A stretch of DNA of 13,460 nucleotides from Candidatus Pelagibacter sp. (lineage in GTDB: Bacteria > Pseudomonadota > Alphaproteobacteria > Pelagibacterales > Pelagibacteraceae), in assembly GCA_028221385.1 (NCBI GenBank), contig JAOIRP010000016.1, positions 1 to 13,460 on the forward strand, written 5' to 3'. The notes beneath the pieces were generated by a model. The model searched no databases. It was not told the DNA's origin and worked only from the letters and a program-made list of their open reading frames with translations. Of this stretch, positions 1-7,323 are shown piece by piece. Within the stretch, counting starts at the first letter, position 1. Every line of letters starts with the position of its first letter. Both the position numbers and the translations under genes were made by a program.

Positions 1-1
1 C

Positions 2-340
2 TTAAAAAAAGAGATGAAACTTAAGTATGAACTGGAAAAAAATGTCAACCTAGTAAGTTTTGAAAAACAAAGAATCGAAATCTCCTTTAATGAAAATCTC
101 GATAAAGATTTTATAAAAAATTTGTCATCAAAACTCTACGATTGGACTAATTTAAGGTGGATAATCACTCTTAGTAAAATTAAGGGGCAACCATCAAAAA
201 AAGAAAAAGAAATAAATTTGAAAAATGATTTGATTAAAGAACTCAAAGACACTTCAATTTATAAAGATGTACTATCAAAATTTACTGATGCAGAATTAAT
301 TGATGTTAAAAATATTGAAAAGGAAGAATTAGATGACTGA
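2..340 (+). CDS. dnaX: DNA polymerase III subunit gamma/tau, C-terminal end (partial)
   Basis: This is the last ~112 residues of a reading frame open to the left edge; the ATG at 14 is internal, because the frame continues upstream to base 2 without a stop. The clamp-loader ATPase core lies outside the window. What remains is the C-terminal domain: the stretch around LYDWTNLRWIITLSK (about residues 42-56 counted from the ATG at 14) resembles the C-terminal region of alphaproteobacterial DnaX, followed by a charged tail. The full protein would load the beta clamp and, through its C-terminal part, contact the replicative polymerase. The assignment rests partly on context: dnaX-ybaB-recR is one of the most conserved bacterial gene trios, and both partners follow here. 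Its TGA stop overlaps the start of the next gene by 8 bases, suggesting translational coupling. The fragment alone is a weak signature, so context carries much of the confidence. Confidence 0.82.
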   Translation, partial: LKKEMKLKYELEKNVNLVSFEKQRIEISFNENLDKDFIKNLSSKLYDWTNLRWIITLSKIKGQPSKKEKEINLKNDLIKELKDTSIYKDVLSKFTDAELIDVKNIEKEELDD

Positions 341-650
341 TTTAACAAAAATATTAGACAAAGCCAAAGAGCTTGAATCTAAAATGAAAGAAAGCCAACA
401 AAAAATAAAAAATATTACAGCAGAGGGTAAGGCGGGATCTAATTCAGTAAAAGTTATACTCAATGGTGAAAATGAAATGGTCCAGGTATCCCTATCAGAT
501 GAAATTATGAAAGAAGATAAAGTAATTGTAGAGGACCTTATTTTAGCAGCTCATAATAATGCGAGAGCTGAATTAAAAACAAAAACATCTGAAGAAATAG
601 CAAAATCCACAAGTGGAATGGGCATCCCTGGTTTTAAATGGCCATTATAA
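333..650 (+). CDS. ybaB: YbaB/EbfC family nucleoid-associated protein
   Basis: A 105-residue protein of the usual YbaB/EbfC length (about 100-110). Members are small dimeric DNA-binding proteins that coat or organise the nucleoid; their exact role is still unsettled. The N-terminal ~30 residues are a charged, probably helical segment (LDKAKELESKMKESQQKI) typical of the family. A beta-rich middle follows (residues ~38-55, including VKVILNGENEMVQVSL), then a helix with the family-like LILAAHNNARAEL. The C-terminus (GMGIPGF near 95-101) matches the glycine/methionine-rich ending common in the family. The start ATG at 333 overlaps the upstream dnaX stop, and recR begins 3 bases after this gene's stop, so the three are almost certainly one transcription unit. 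No Shine-Dalgarno sequence is obvious. Confidence 0.93.
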   Translation: MTDLTKILDKAKELESKMKESQQKIKNITAEGKAGSNSVKVILNGENEMVQVSLSDEIMKEDKVIVEDLILAAHNNARAELKTKTSEEIAKSTSGMGIPGFKWPL

Positions 651-653
651 AAA

Positions 654-1265
654 ATGCAAAATATAGATGAAATAGAAGATTTAATTAAACTTATAGCAAA
701 ACTGCCAGGCCTTGGACCAAAATCTGCGAAAAGAATTGTATTAAAGTTAATTAATAATAAAAATGAGCTAGTTAAACCTATGGCAAATACATTGGCTCAA
801 GTTTACAAAAATGTAGTTAGGTGTCAATCATGTGGCACGTTGAAATCAAACTCTTCAGGATGTAATAATTGTGAAAATGTTAATGATAAATATAATAAAA
901 TTTGTGTAGTAGAGGATTTGGCAGATCAGTGGTCAATTGAAAATTCAAATATTTTTAAAGGTTATTTTCACATATTGGGAGGAACAATATCGTCACCAGG
1001 ACAAAGAAAAGAGGATCTTTTAATTAATTCTTTAGTTGAAAGAGTTGTAAAAGATAAGATTGAAGAAGTTATAATTGCCACTAGTGCAACAGTTGAAGGC
1101 CAAACTACAGCTTACTATATTCAAGATAGTCTTAAAAAAACTAAAGCAAAAATTACAAAATTAGCCCAAGGCTTGCCTGTTGGTGGAGAAATAGAAAGTC
1201 TTGATGATGGAACATTATATTCAGCATTTAAAAATAGAACTGGAATAAAGAGTAGCTCAGATTAA
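654..1265 (+). CDS. recR: Recombination mediator protein RecR
   Basis: RecR acts with RecO (and RecF) to load RecA onto single-stranded DNA at gaps. The 203-residue length is typical (about 200). Domain order is canonical: an N-terminal helix-hairpin-helix (LAKLPGLGPKSAKR type, residues ~14-27), a four-cysteine zinc finger (C57, C60, C70, C73), then a Toprim domain starting at ICVVED (~83) with the GYFHILGG segment and a TVEGQTTA motif (family usually TVEGEATA). The C-terminal Walker B-like stretch LAQGLPVGGEIESLD is also present. It starts 3 bases after ybaB, giving the dnaX-ybaB-recR cluster. Its TAA stop shares a TTAA with the stop of the convergent malate synthase gene. Everything needed for function appears intact. 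Confidence 0.97.
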   Translation: MQNIDEIEDLIKLIAKLPGLGPKSAKRIVLKLINNKNELVKPMANTLAQVYKNVVRCQSCGTLKSNSSGCNNCENVNDKYNKICVVEDLADQWSIENSNIFKGYFHILGGTISSPGQRKEDLLINSLVERVVKDKIEEVIIATSATVEGQTTAYYIQDSLKKTKAKITKLAQGLPVGGEIESLDDGTLYSAFKNRTGIKSSSD

Positions 1266-1282
1266 TTTTTTTTAATTAATCT
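1259..1282. terminator. Perfect 9-bp inverted repeat over the recR/glcB stops; possible bidirectional terminator
   Basis: The 9-base arm AGATTAATT at 1259-1267 has its exact reverse complement at 1274-1282, separated by six T (1268-1273). The repeat covers both overlapping stop codons of the convergent recR and glcB genes. Its position suggests a shared transcription end signal. The stem is almost entirely A/T, and neither side has a clean U-tract after it, so it is not a textbook intrinsic terminator. In DNA this AT-rich, some such repeats arise by chance. Confidence 0.35.
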
Positions 1283-3415
1283 ATTTAAATGTAATAGTGG
1301 CTCTGTATAACCAGAGGGTTGTGTTCGGCCGTGAAATACTAAATCACAAGCAGCTTTAAAAGCAACAGACTTATCAAAGTTAGGAGACATTTTTTGATAC
1401 GATTTGTCATTCATATTTTGTCCATCGACAATCTTAGCCATTTTTTTCATTATTTCTAAAACTTGTTTGCTTGTACAAATGCCGTGATGAATCCAATTTG
1501 CAATGTGTTGTGATGAAATTCTTAAAGTAGCTCTATCCTCCATTAATCCAATATTATTAATATCTGGTACCTTAGAACAACCCACACCTTGATCAACCCA
1601 TCTAACAACATAACCTAAAAGTGTTTGTGCAGAATTGGAAATTTCTGAGTTGATTTCTTCAATAGACCAATTTGGCCTATCAGCAACAGGTATAGTTAAA
1701 AGATCATCTAATTTTGCATTTTTTCTCTTTTGTATTTCTTTTTGTTTTTCAAAAATATTTATCTCATGATAATGAAGAGCATGAAGTGCTGCTGCAGTAG
1801 GTGAAGGAACCCAAGCGCAATTTGCACCAGCTTCTAGATGTCCAGTTTTTTGCTGCATCATGTCAGCCATTTTATCTGGCATAGCCCACATGCCTTTTCC
1901 AATTTGTGCTTTACCAGAGAAACCACATTCAAGACCAATATCAACATTGTTATTTTCATAAGCACCAATCCATTTAGAGGTTTTCATATCACCTTTTTTA
2001 ATCATAGGACCAGCTTCCATAGATGTATGCATTTCATCACCAGTTCTATCAAGAAAACCAGTATTGATAAAAAATACTCTATTTTCTAGAGTTCTAATAC
2101 ATTCTTTTAAGTTTGAAGAAGTTCGTCTTTCTTCATCCATTATGCCAATTTTACATGTATATTTTTCCAACCCTAAAAGCTCCTCAACCTTGGTAAAAAT
2201 TAAATTTGTAAATGAAGTTTCATCTGGACCATGCATTTTTGGTTTTACAATATAAATAGAACCTGTTCTTGAGTTACTTCTTTTTTTTAAATCATGCAAA
2301 CATGCTGCCGTAGTTATAAAGGCATCCATAATCCCCTCTGGTATTTCTGAACCATCTTTTAAAGTAATTGCAGGGTTTGTCATAAGATGACCAACATTTC
2401 TTACTAGCAACAAGCTTCTTCCATGTAGTTTTAACCCTTGACCATCTTTAGATATATAACTTCTGTCAGGATTTAATTTACGTTCTAATTTTTTTCCATT
2501 TTTAACAAAAGTTGTTTTCAAATCACCTTTCATTAACCCTAACCAATTTCGATAGCAAATAACTTTGTCTTCCGCATCTACAGCAGCAACACTATCTTCA
2601 TTATCACATATAGTTGTGACAGCAGCTTCAACGATAACATCACTTATACCTGCGATATCATGAGCCGCACTAAATGCTCTTGGATTAATTATTATTTCTA
2701 AATGTAAGTTGTTATTTTTTAATATTATTCCAGATGGCTTTGTAATATCTCCCCTATGACCAATAAATTTTTCTGTATTTTTTAATTTATAATCATTATC
2801 ATCTTTTTTAATTATAAGATTTCCGTCTTTAATATTTAAGCCTGATATATTTTTCCAGCTAGTATTCTCAATTGGTATATGTTTATCTAAGAACTCTCTT
2901 ACATATTTTATAACATCTTGACCACGTTGTGGATCATATCTTTCAGATACACTATCTTCAGATTGTTCAATTACATCAGTTCCATATAAACTATCATACA
3001 AACTCATCCATCTAGCATTTGCTGCATTAAGCGCATATCTTTCGTTCATTATTGGAACCACTAATTGTGGCCCTGCAATACTAGATATTTCTTCATCGAT
3101 GTTTTTAGTTTTAATTTTAAAATCAGGGCCTATTTCTTTTAAATAACCAATTTCTTTTAAAAATTTCTTGTACTCTTCTATATTAATTTCATTACCTTTA
3201 TTTTTAATATGCCAGGCATCTATTTTTTTTTGTAATTCATCTCTAGTTTTAATTAATTCTTTATTTATTGGAGATAATTCATGAACAATTTTATCGAAAC
3301 CCTTCCAAAAATTTTCTGGAGATATTGCTGTATCTTTAAGAAGCTCATTATTAATAAAATTTAAAAGATCACTTGATACTGAAAGATTATTGATCTTAAT
3401 GTATTTTTTTTTCAT
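1262..3415 (-). CDS. glcB: Malate synthase G
   Basis: Condenses glyoxylate with acetyl-CoA to give malate, in the glyoxylate shunt and glycolate/glyoxylate use. The protein is 717 residues, close to the ~723 of E. coli GlcB, and matches the G isoform throughout. Residues at the known active-site positions are visible: Arg339 (LLVRNVGHLM), Glu428 (GIMDEERRTS), Asp456 (NTGFLDRTGDEMH), Cys613 (GVGCSKVPD) and Asp627 (LMEDRATLRIS). I chose the ATG at 3415 because its product begins MKKKYIKINN, where the family starts. The frame stays open upstream to a TTG at 3502, but those 29 codons are riboswitch aptamer 2. The gene stands alone on this strand, divergent from accA and convergent with recR, overlapping recR by 4 bases. 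Expression is very likely controlled by glycine through the leader. Confidence 0.97.
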   Translation of the reverse strand: MKKKYIKINNLSVSSDLLNFINNELLKDTAISPENFWKGFDKIVHELSPINKELIKTRDELQKKIDAWHIKNKGNEINIEEYKKFLKEIGYLKEIGPDFKIKTKNIDEEISSIAGPQLVVPIMNERYALNAANARWMSLYDSLYGTDVIEQSEDSVSERYDPQRGQDVIKYVREFLDKHIPIENTSWKNISGLNIKDGNLIIKKDDNDYKLKNTEKFIGHRGDITKPSGIILKNNNLHLEIIINPRAFSAAHDIAGISDVIVEAAVTTICDNEDSVAAVDAEDKVICYRNWLGLMKGDLKTTFVKNGKKLERKLNPDRSYISKDGQGLKLHGRSLLLVRNVGHLMTNPAITLKDGSEIPEGIMDAFITTAACLHDLKKRSNSRTGSIYIVKPKMHGPDETSFTNLIFTKVEELLGLEKYTCKIGIMDEERRTSSNLKECIRTLENRVFFINTGFLDRTGDEMHTSMEAGPMIKKGDMKTSKWIGAYENNNVDIGLECGFSGKAQIGKGMWAMPDKMADMMQQKTGHLEAGANCAWVPSPTAAALHALHYHEINIFEKQKEIQKRKNAKLDDLLTIPVADRPNWSIEEINSEISNSAQTLLGYVVRWVDQGVGCSKVPDINNIGLMEDRATLRISSQHIANWIHHGICTSKQVLEIMKKMAKIVDGQNMNDKSYQKMSPNFDKSVAFKAACDLVFHGRTQPSGYTEPLLHLNRLIKKN

Positions 3416-3417
3416 AG

Positions 3418-3492
3418 CACTCTTTTGACCCCATCTGTATTTTTGCCTGAGAGTTTTGCTCCGTCGGCGAGATAAAATCTCTTTCCAGAGTG
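3418..3492 (-). promoter_or_regulatory. Candidate switching helix covering the glcB ribosome-binding region
   Basis: On the minus strand CACTCT (3492-3487) is exactly complementary to AGAGTG (3423-3418), which ends two bases before the glcB ATG and contains the only Shine-Dalgarno-like bases (AAGAG, 3424-3420). The same TCT bases (3489-3487) are needed for the P1 helix of aptamer 2 (TCTG with CAGA at 3437-3434), so the two helices exclude each other. The inferred logic is that glycine stabilises P1 and frees the start region, while without glycine the 6-bp helix hides it. This is an on-switch acting on translation. The pairings are visible; their energies and the direction of switching are inferred. 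Confidence 0.6.
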
Positions 3493-3570
3493 TTATGCAC
3501 AATCGGTCCTTTTGCCTGAGAGTTTCCGGGGCTGTTGCTCCTTCGGCGCTAAATAATAGTCTCTCCCGAT
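3418..3570 (-). promoter_or_regulatory. Tandem (two-aptamer) glycine riboswitch in the glcB leader
   Basis: Read on the minus strand, two copies of the glycine-aptamer core lie head to tail. Aptamer 1 spans 3570-3502. Its P1 helix is ATCGG (3570-3566) with CCGAT (3506-3502), P2 is GAGAG with CTCTC, and the hallmark segments are GCGCCGAAGGAGCAA (3549-3535) and CTCTCAGGCAAAAGGA (3522-3507). A 9-base linker follows (3501-3493). Aptamer 2 keeps GCCGACGGAGCAA (3468-3456) and CTCTCAGGCAAAAA (3453-3440), with a short P1 of TCTG (3489-3486) with CAGA (3437-3434). No terminator hairpin lies between aptamer 2 and the ATG at 3415, so control is probably at translation initiation. Glycine riboswitches usually govern the glycine cleavage system; placement on malate synthase is a reported SAR11 peculiarity. 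Confidence 0.96.
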
Positions 3571-3576
3571 GGCAAT

Positions 3577-3605
3577 AGATTAAAACGTAAACTTAACTAA
3601 GTCAA
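3577..3605 (-). promoter_or_regulatory. Possible sigma-70-type promoter for glcB
   Basis: On the minus strand TTGACT (3605-3600; five of six bases match the -35 consensus) is followed by overlapping -10 candidates: TTTAAT (3584-3579, spacer 15) or TAATCT (3582-3577, spacer 17). Either would start transcription near 3570, exactly where riboswitch aptamer 1 begins, and that agreement is the main support. The rest of the 3571-3700 spacer, which must also hold the divergent accA promoter, is AT-rich with no other clear signal. Confidence 0.4.
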
Positions 3606-3700
3606 ATAATTAATAAATGAATGATTATTTAACTTTCAATTTTATACATTTAAATCATTTTATTGCCTTTTTTGATAATTAATTAATAATAAAAATATAA

Positions 3701-4807
3701 ATGAAAAATTATTTAAATTTTGAAACAGACATTAAAAATTTAGAGTCAGAAATTGATAAACTAAAAGACCCATACAATGAAGATGGACTTTCTGAGGTTG
3801 ATACAAAAAAGATTTCTGATACCCAGCAAGAAATAGATAAAAAATTAAAAGATATTTATTCTAATCTTGATCCATGGCAAACAACTTTAGTTGCAAGACA
3901 TGAGGACAGACCTAAAGCTAAGTTTTTCATAGATAATTTATTTCAAGACTTTATTCCTCTTTCAGGGGATAGATTTTATGGTGAGGATAAATCTGTTTTA
4001 GCAGGTTTTGCAAAATTTAATGAAAATTCTGTTTTAGTTATCGGCCAAGAAAAAGGAGACAGCCTTGAAACAAGAATTGATAGAAATTTTGGAATGATGA
4101 GACCTGAGGGATATAGAAAGACAATTAGATTAATGAGGCTAGCAAATAAATTTAATATTCCGATTATATCTTTTATAGATACACCAGGAGCTTATCCAGG
4201 TGTTGGAGCTGAAGAAAGAGGGCAAGCTGAGGCAATTGCAAAATCAATTGAATGTTGCATGGAGCTTGTTGTACCAACATTTTCAATAATCATTGGGGAA
4301 GGAGGATCAGGTGGAGCAATAGCATTAGCCTCATCCAATAAAGTTATTATGTTAGAAAATTCAATTTATTCCGTAATTTCACCTGAGGGATGTGCCACAA
4401 TTTTGTGGAGAGATCCAAAAAAAACATTAGAAGCTGCAGAAGCCATGAAACTATCATCTAAGGATCTTTTAAATTTAAAAGTGATAGATGAAATAATTCC
4501 TGAACCAGTTGGAGGCGCTCATAGAGATAGAGATTTAATCTTAGAAAATGTCAGAAGTTCAATTGAAAATAATCTCAATGAATTTCTTAATATGACAGGT
4601 GAACAAGTTTTAAATCATAGAAAAAATAAATTTTTAACAATCGGAAGAAATAAAGGTTTTGTAAGTCAACTAGATGATTTGAGCTTACTAAGTATGAAAA
4701 AAAACAAAATTAACATTTTGATTGAAAACTTTTTTAGATCAAAAATAAATATTGGTGTTATATTTTTAGTGGTAATTTTGATTGCATGCCTAATATTTTA
4801 TTTATAG
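3701..4807 (+). CDS. accA: Acetyl-CoA carboxylase carboxyltransferase subunit alpha, with a C-terminal membrane tail
   Basis: With AccD it transfers the carboxyl group from biotin carrier protein to acetyl-CoA, making malonyl-CoA for fatty acid synthesis. The first ~317 residues align with the whole of a normal AccA (E. coli 319 residues): a coiled N-terminus, the conserved DPWQTTLVARHEDRP (57-71), then the crotonase-like core with RNFGMMRPEGYRK (128-140), FIDTPGAYPGVGAEERGQ (158-175) and IIGEGGSGGAIALA (197-210). The oddity is a further ~50 residues. The last ~19 (from about 350, [17 protein letters not shown]) are strongly hydrophobic and preceded by basic residues, like a tail-anchor membrane helix. 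The ATG at 3701 fits the family start; no Shine-Dalgarno sequence is seen. The stop overlaps the end of the convergent secA by 6 bases. AccD is not in the window. Confidence 0.96.
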   Translation: MKNYLNFETDIKNLESEIDKLKDPYNEDGLSEVDTKKISDTQQEIDKKLKDIYSNLDPWQTTLVARHEDRPKAKFFIDNLFQDFIPLSGDRFYGEDKSVLAGFAKFNENSVLVIGQEKGDSLETRIDRNFGMMRPEGYRKTIRLMRLANKFNIPIISFIDTPGAYPGVGAEERGQAEAIAKSIECCMELVVPTFSIIIGEGGSGGAIALASSNKVIMLENSIYSVISPEGCATILWRDPKKTLEAAEAMKLSSKDLLNLKVIDEIIPEPVGGAHRDRDLILENVRSSIENNLNEFLNMTGEQVLNHRKNKFLTIGRNKGFVSQLDDLSLLSMKKNKINILIENFFRSKINIGVIFLVVILIACLIFYL

Positions 4808-6376
4808 AGCACCACAACATTGTTTAAACTTTTTACCAGTAGCTTCACATTTTTCATTACGTGAAATTTTTTTTCCTTTTTTTAAAAGAATTAGGCATTT
4901 AGGATTATCTGAGGCCTTGATTGTATTTTTTTTAAAATTATTATCTTCACTATTATTTTCTTGTACTACTTTTAAATTTATTAAAATTGTTACTAAATCA
5001 ATTTTCAATTTATTTAATAAATTTTCAAAAAGATTAAAAGCTTCTTTTTTGTATTCTACCAGAGGGTCTCTTTGTCCATAAGATCTTAAACCAATGACTT
5101 GTCTTAGTTGTTCTAGATATTGAATATGAGATTTCCAATTTAGATCAATACATTGGAGGAATATTCTTTTTTCAATTTCTTTAGCTTTATCAATATCTAA
5201 AAGTTTAATTCTCTTATTTCTTGAAGACAAAAATATTGAGTTAATTTTTTCTTTAACATCATCTTCTTTTGAATTTACTAAATTTTCAAATTCTTCATCA
5301 TTAACACTTTTTCCGAGCAAAATTTTTAATTGATTGTAAAACTCACTATTCTTACTTTTAGATAAACCCTCATTCTTTAATTTTATTAAATCTTCTAATA
5401 TTTCTGATAAAAATTCATTTGAATAATCAAATATATCTTGGTTATTTAAGATTTTTTCTCTTTGAGAAAAAATGACATGTCTCTGGTCATTTAATACATT
5501 ATCAAACTTTAATAGAGTTTTTCTTATGTCAAAATTTCTAGCTTCAACTTTTTGTTGTGCTCTTTCCAGTGCTTTATTTATCCAGGGATGGTCAATGCTT
5601 TCACCATCTTTTAAACCAAGTTTTTGAAGAATATTATTCATGGACTCAGAGCCAAAAATTCTCATTAAATCATCTTCCAGACTTACATAAAAAATAGAAC
5701 TCCCCTCATCACCTTGCCGACCTGCTCTTCCTCTGGCTTGATTATCTACTCTTCTAGACTCCATTCTCTCGGTACCTATTACAAATAAACCACCTAGTGA
5801 CTTAATTTTATTTTTATTCAAAGTTAGTTGCTCATTTGGCTCACTTCCCTTTTTTCCACCCAATTGGATATCGACACCTCTTCCAGATATACTAGTTGTA
5901 ATTATGACTGAGTTTAGCTTACCAGCGTTAGCTATGATTTCGGCTTCATTTTCGTGATTCTTAGCATTCAGAACAGTATGATTTATATTTTCTTTCTTTA
6001 AAAATTTTGAATAAATTTCAGATTTATTAATGCTTGAAGTGAATACTAATATAGGTTGACCAGCCTTATGAAGTTCACAAATCTTTTTAGTTATTGCTTC
6101 ATTTTTTTCTAATTCAGTTCTAAAAATTTTATCATTCCAATCTTTTCTTACCATTTCTTTGTTAGTTGGAATTATCACAACAATAAGATTATAAATTTCA
6201 AAAAATTCTTCTGCTTCAGTTGATGCTGTCCCAGTACAACCTGAGATTTTGTTGTATAACTTAAAGTAGTTTTGATATGTAATAGATGCAAGAGTCTGGT
6301 TTTCTGCTTGAACATCTATCTTTTCTTTGGCTTCTAGAGCTTGATGAAGTCCATCACCAAATCTTCTACCTTTCAA
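4802..6376 (-). CDS. secA: Preprotein translocase ATPase SecA, C-terminal part (frame-broken)
   Basis: C-terminal ~524 residues of SecA, in a different frame from the upstream piece and overlapping it by 11 bases. The first codon in frame is a TTG at 6376, which is probably just ordinary coding sequence and not a real start. Contents in order: [16 protein letters not shown] (3-18), [14 protein letters not shown] (25-38), SGCTGT (45-50), [11 protein letters not shown] (164-174), the helicase motif VI region [21 protein letters not shown] (201-221), [13 protein letters not shown] (232-244), then the helical scaffold with [18 protein letters not shown] (269-286). The tail [16 protein letters not shown] (507-522) is a variant of the SecB/lipid-binding zinc motif, with one cysteine of the usual CxC missing. 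Its stop overlaps the convergent accA stop by 6 bases. Confidence 0.93.
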   Translation of the reverse strand: MKGRRFGDGLHQALEAKEKIDVQAENQTLASITYQNYFKLYNKISGCTGTASTEAEEFFEIYNLIVVIIPTNKEMVRKDWNDKIFRTELEKNEAITKKICELHKAGQPILVFTSSINKSEIYSKFLKKENINHTVLNAKNHENEAEIIANAGKLNSVIITTSISGRGVDIQLGGKKGSEPNEQLTLNKNKIKSLGGLFVIGTERMESRRVDNQARGRAGRQGDEGSSIFYVSLEDDLMRIFGSESMNNILQKLGLKDGESIDHPWINKALERAQQKVEARNFDIRKTLLKFDNVLNDQRHVIFSQREKILNNQDIFDYSNEFLSEILEDLIKLKNEGLSKSKNSEFYNQLKILLGKSVNDEEFENLVNSKEDDVKEKINSIFLSSRNKRIKLLDIDKAKEIEKRIFLQCIDLNWKSHIQYLEQLRQVIGLRSYGQRDPLVEYKKEAFNLFENLLNKLKIDLVTILINLKVVQENNSEDNNFKKNTIKASDNPKCLILLKKGKKISRNEKCEATGKKFKQCCGAL

Positions 6377-6382
6377 ATAATT
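6363..6382 (-). other. secA deletion junction with likely short repeat
   Basis: On the minus strand the bases TTATTTGAAAGG can be read as L-F-E-R in the upstream frame, while TTGAAAGGTAGAAGA within and after them reads as (M/L)-K-G-R-R in the downstream frame. An intact gene would be expected to carry TTTGAAA-like bases at LFE(K/R) and TTGAAA-like bases before GRRF. Deletion between two TTGAAA copies would remove about 71 bases and shift the frame, matching what is seen. The original sequence is not in the window, so the repeat mechanism is inferred. Confidence 0.5.
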
Positions 6383-7301
6383 GATTTGCCCTTAAAGATT
6401 GATTCACGTGATGAACCAAATTTAAGTTTTGTGGATCATAAAAATTATTATTTTTTAAAATGCCAGCGTCATTAAATATTTTTTCTATATTATCTATGCC
6501 TTCATTTGTTAATAGTATATTTCTATCTTTTTCATCAATTTCATAGTGTTCAGGTTTTAATGTTCTTACTAATTTATCAATTGCATTATACTCTTCAGTT
6601 TTGTTTTCTGCTGCACCTGAAATAATAAGTGGAGTTCTAGCCTCATCAATTAAACAAGAGTCAATTTCGTCTACGATTGTAAAAAAATGTCCTCTTTGAA
6701 CCATTTCTTCTTTAGAAAATTTCATGTTATCTCTTAGATAGTCAAAGCCTAATTCACTATTGGTTGCGTAAGTGATATCTCGAGAATAGTTTTTCTTTCT
6801 CTCATAATCATCTTGTTCATTATTAATATAACCACATGATAAACCTAAAAATTTATAAATTTCTCCCATTTCAATTGAGTCTCGTTTAGCCAAGTAATCA
6901 TTTACTGTTACGACATGTACACCATTACCATTTAAAGCATTAAGATATGCTGCAAGAGTAATCGTTAAGGTTTTACCTTCGCCAGTTCTCATTTCTGCTA
7001 TTTTTCCTTCATGTAGAGCAACCCCCCCAATGACTTGGACATCGTAATGTCTTTCATTTCTCACTCTGCTAGATGCTTCTCTGACTAACGCAAAAGCCTC
7101 AGGTAACAGTTCGTTGAAATTTTCACCATTACTAAGTCTTTCTTTTAAATTTTTAGTTCTAATTGGAAAATCAATATTATTAAGCGATTTAACTTCCCCT
7201 TCAAAAGAATTAACTTTTTTTACTACCTTAGATATCCTATCAAGCTCTTTCTCATTGCTAGATTTAAGTAGTTTTGAGAACAAATTTAGGGGATTAATCA
7301 T
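6366..7301 (-). CDS. secA: Preprotein translocase ATPase SecA, N-terminal part (frame-broken)
   Basis: N-terminal 311 residues of SecA, the ATPase that drives secretory proteins through SecYEG at the inner membrane. Visible are the Walker A motif MRTGEGKT (104-111), [12 protein letters not shown] (130-141), the [12 protein letters not shown] segment (181-192), and the Walker B region [19 protein letters not shown] (211-229). The preprotein cross-linking domain follows up to [14 protein letters not shown]. The frame then runs into a TAG (6368-6366). The start ATG at 7301 gives [20 protein letters not shown], a normal SecA N-terminus. The gene diverges from argJ across a 69-base spacer. Alone this piece lacks the second nucleotide-binding domain and could not translocate protein. 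Confidence 0.93.
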   Translation of the reverse strand: MINPLNLFSKLLKSSNEKELDRISKVVKKVNSFEGEVKSLNNIDFPIRTKNLKERLSNGENFNELLPEAFALVREASSRVRNERHYDVQVIGGVALHEGKIAEMRTGEGKTLTITLAAYLNALNGNGVHVVTVNDYLAKRDSIEMGEIYKFLGLSCGYINNEQDDYERKKNYSRDITYATNSELGFDYLRDNMKFSKEEMVQRGHFFTIVDEIDSCLIDEARTPLIISGAAENKTEEYNAIDKLVRTLKPEHYEIDEKDRNILLTNEGIDNIEKIFNDAGILKNNNFYDPQNLNLVHHVNQSLRANQLFER

Positions 7302-7323
7302 TTTATTTTTTTTGATATATTAA

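Larger units (their letters stand above)
4802..7301 (-). pseudogene. secA: secA locus interrupted by a frame break and ~24-residue deletion
   Basis: Two adjacent frames together spell one SecA from N- to C-terminus, apart from a gap at 6366-6376. The upstream frame ends LRANQLFER then TAG; the downstream frame picks up at [11 protein letters not shown]. In SecA proteins about 24 residues lie between these points, including the conserved DE-TGR segment where the chain returns from the preprotein cross-linking domain to the first nucleotide-binding domain. Adding 24 residues to the two pieces gives about 855, near the usual alphaproteobacterial size. SecA is essential, so a true null is hard to accept in a free-living cell. 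An assembly collapse or a variant read set is at least as likely. Confidence 0.7.

Noticed and set aside
1838..2255. Plus-strand open frames inside glcB
   Set aside because: Antisense shadows of malate synthase; the translations are Phe/Ser/His-rich with no recognisable domain.
3416..3502. In-frame 29-codon N-terminal extension of malate synthase starting at TTG 3502
   Set aside because: The extra codons are riboswitch aptamer 2. The extension is rich in Arg/Lys with no family similarity, and malate synthase G starts at the ATG at 3415. Lack of a stop through ~87 bases is unremarkable.
3571..3700. Possible small RNA or tRNA in the glcB-accA spacer beyond the riboswitch
   Set aside because: The ~130 bases are almost pure A/T with no stable stem, tRNA arm or open frame; it most likely holds just two divergent promoters.
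6366..6376. Programmed frameshift joining the two secA frames
   Set aside because: A slip cannot restore the ~24 missing conserved residues, and there is no slippery heptamer with a downstream structure at the junction.
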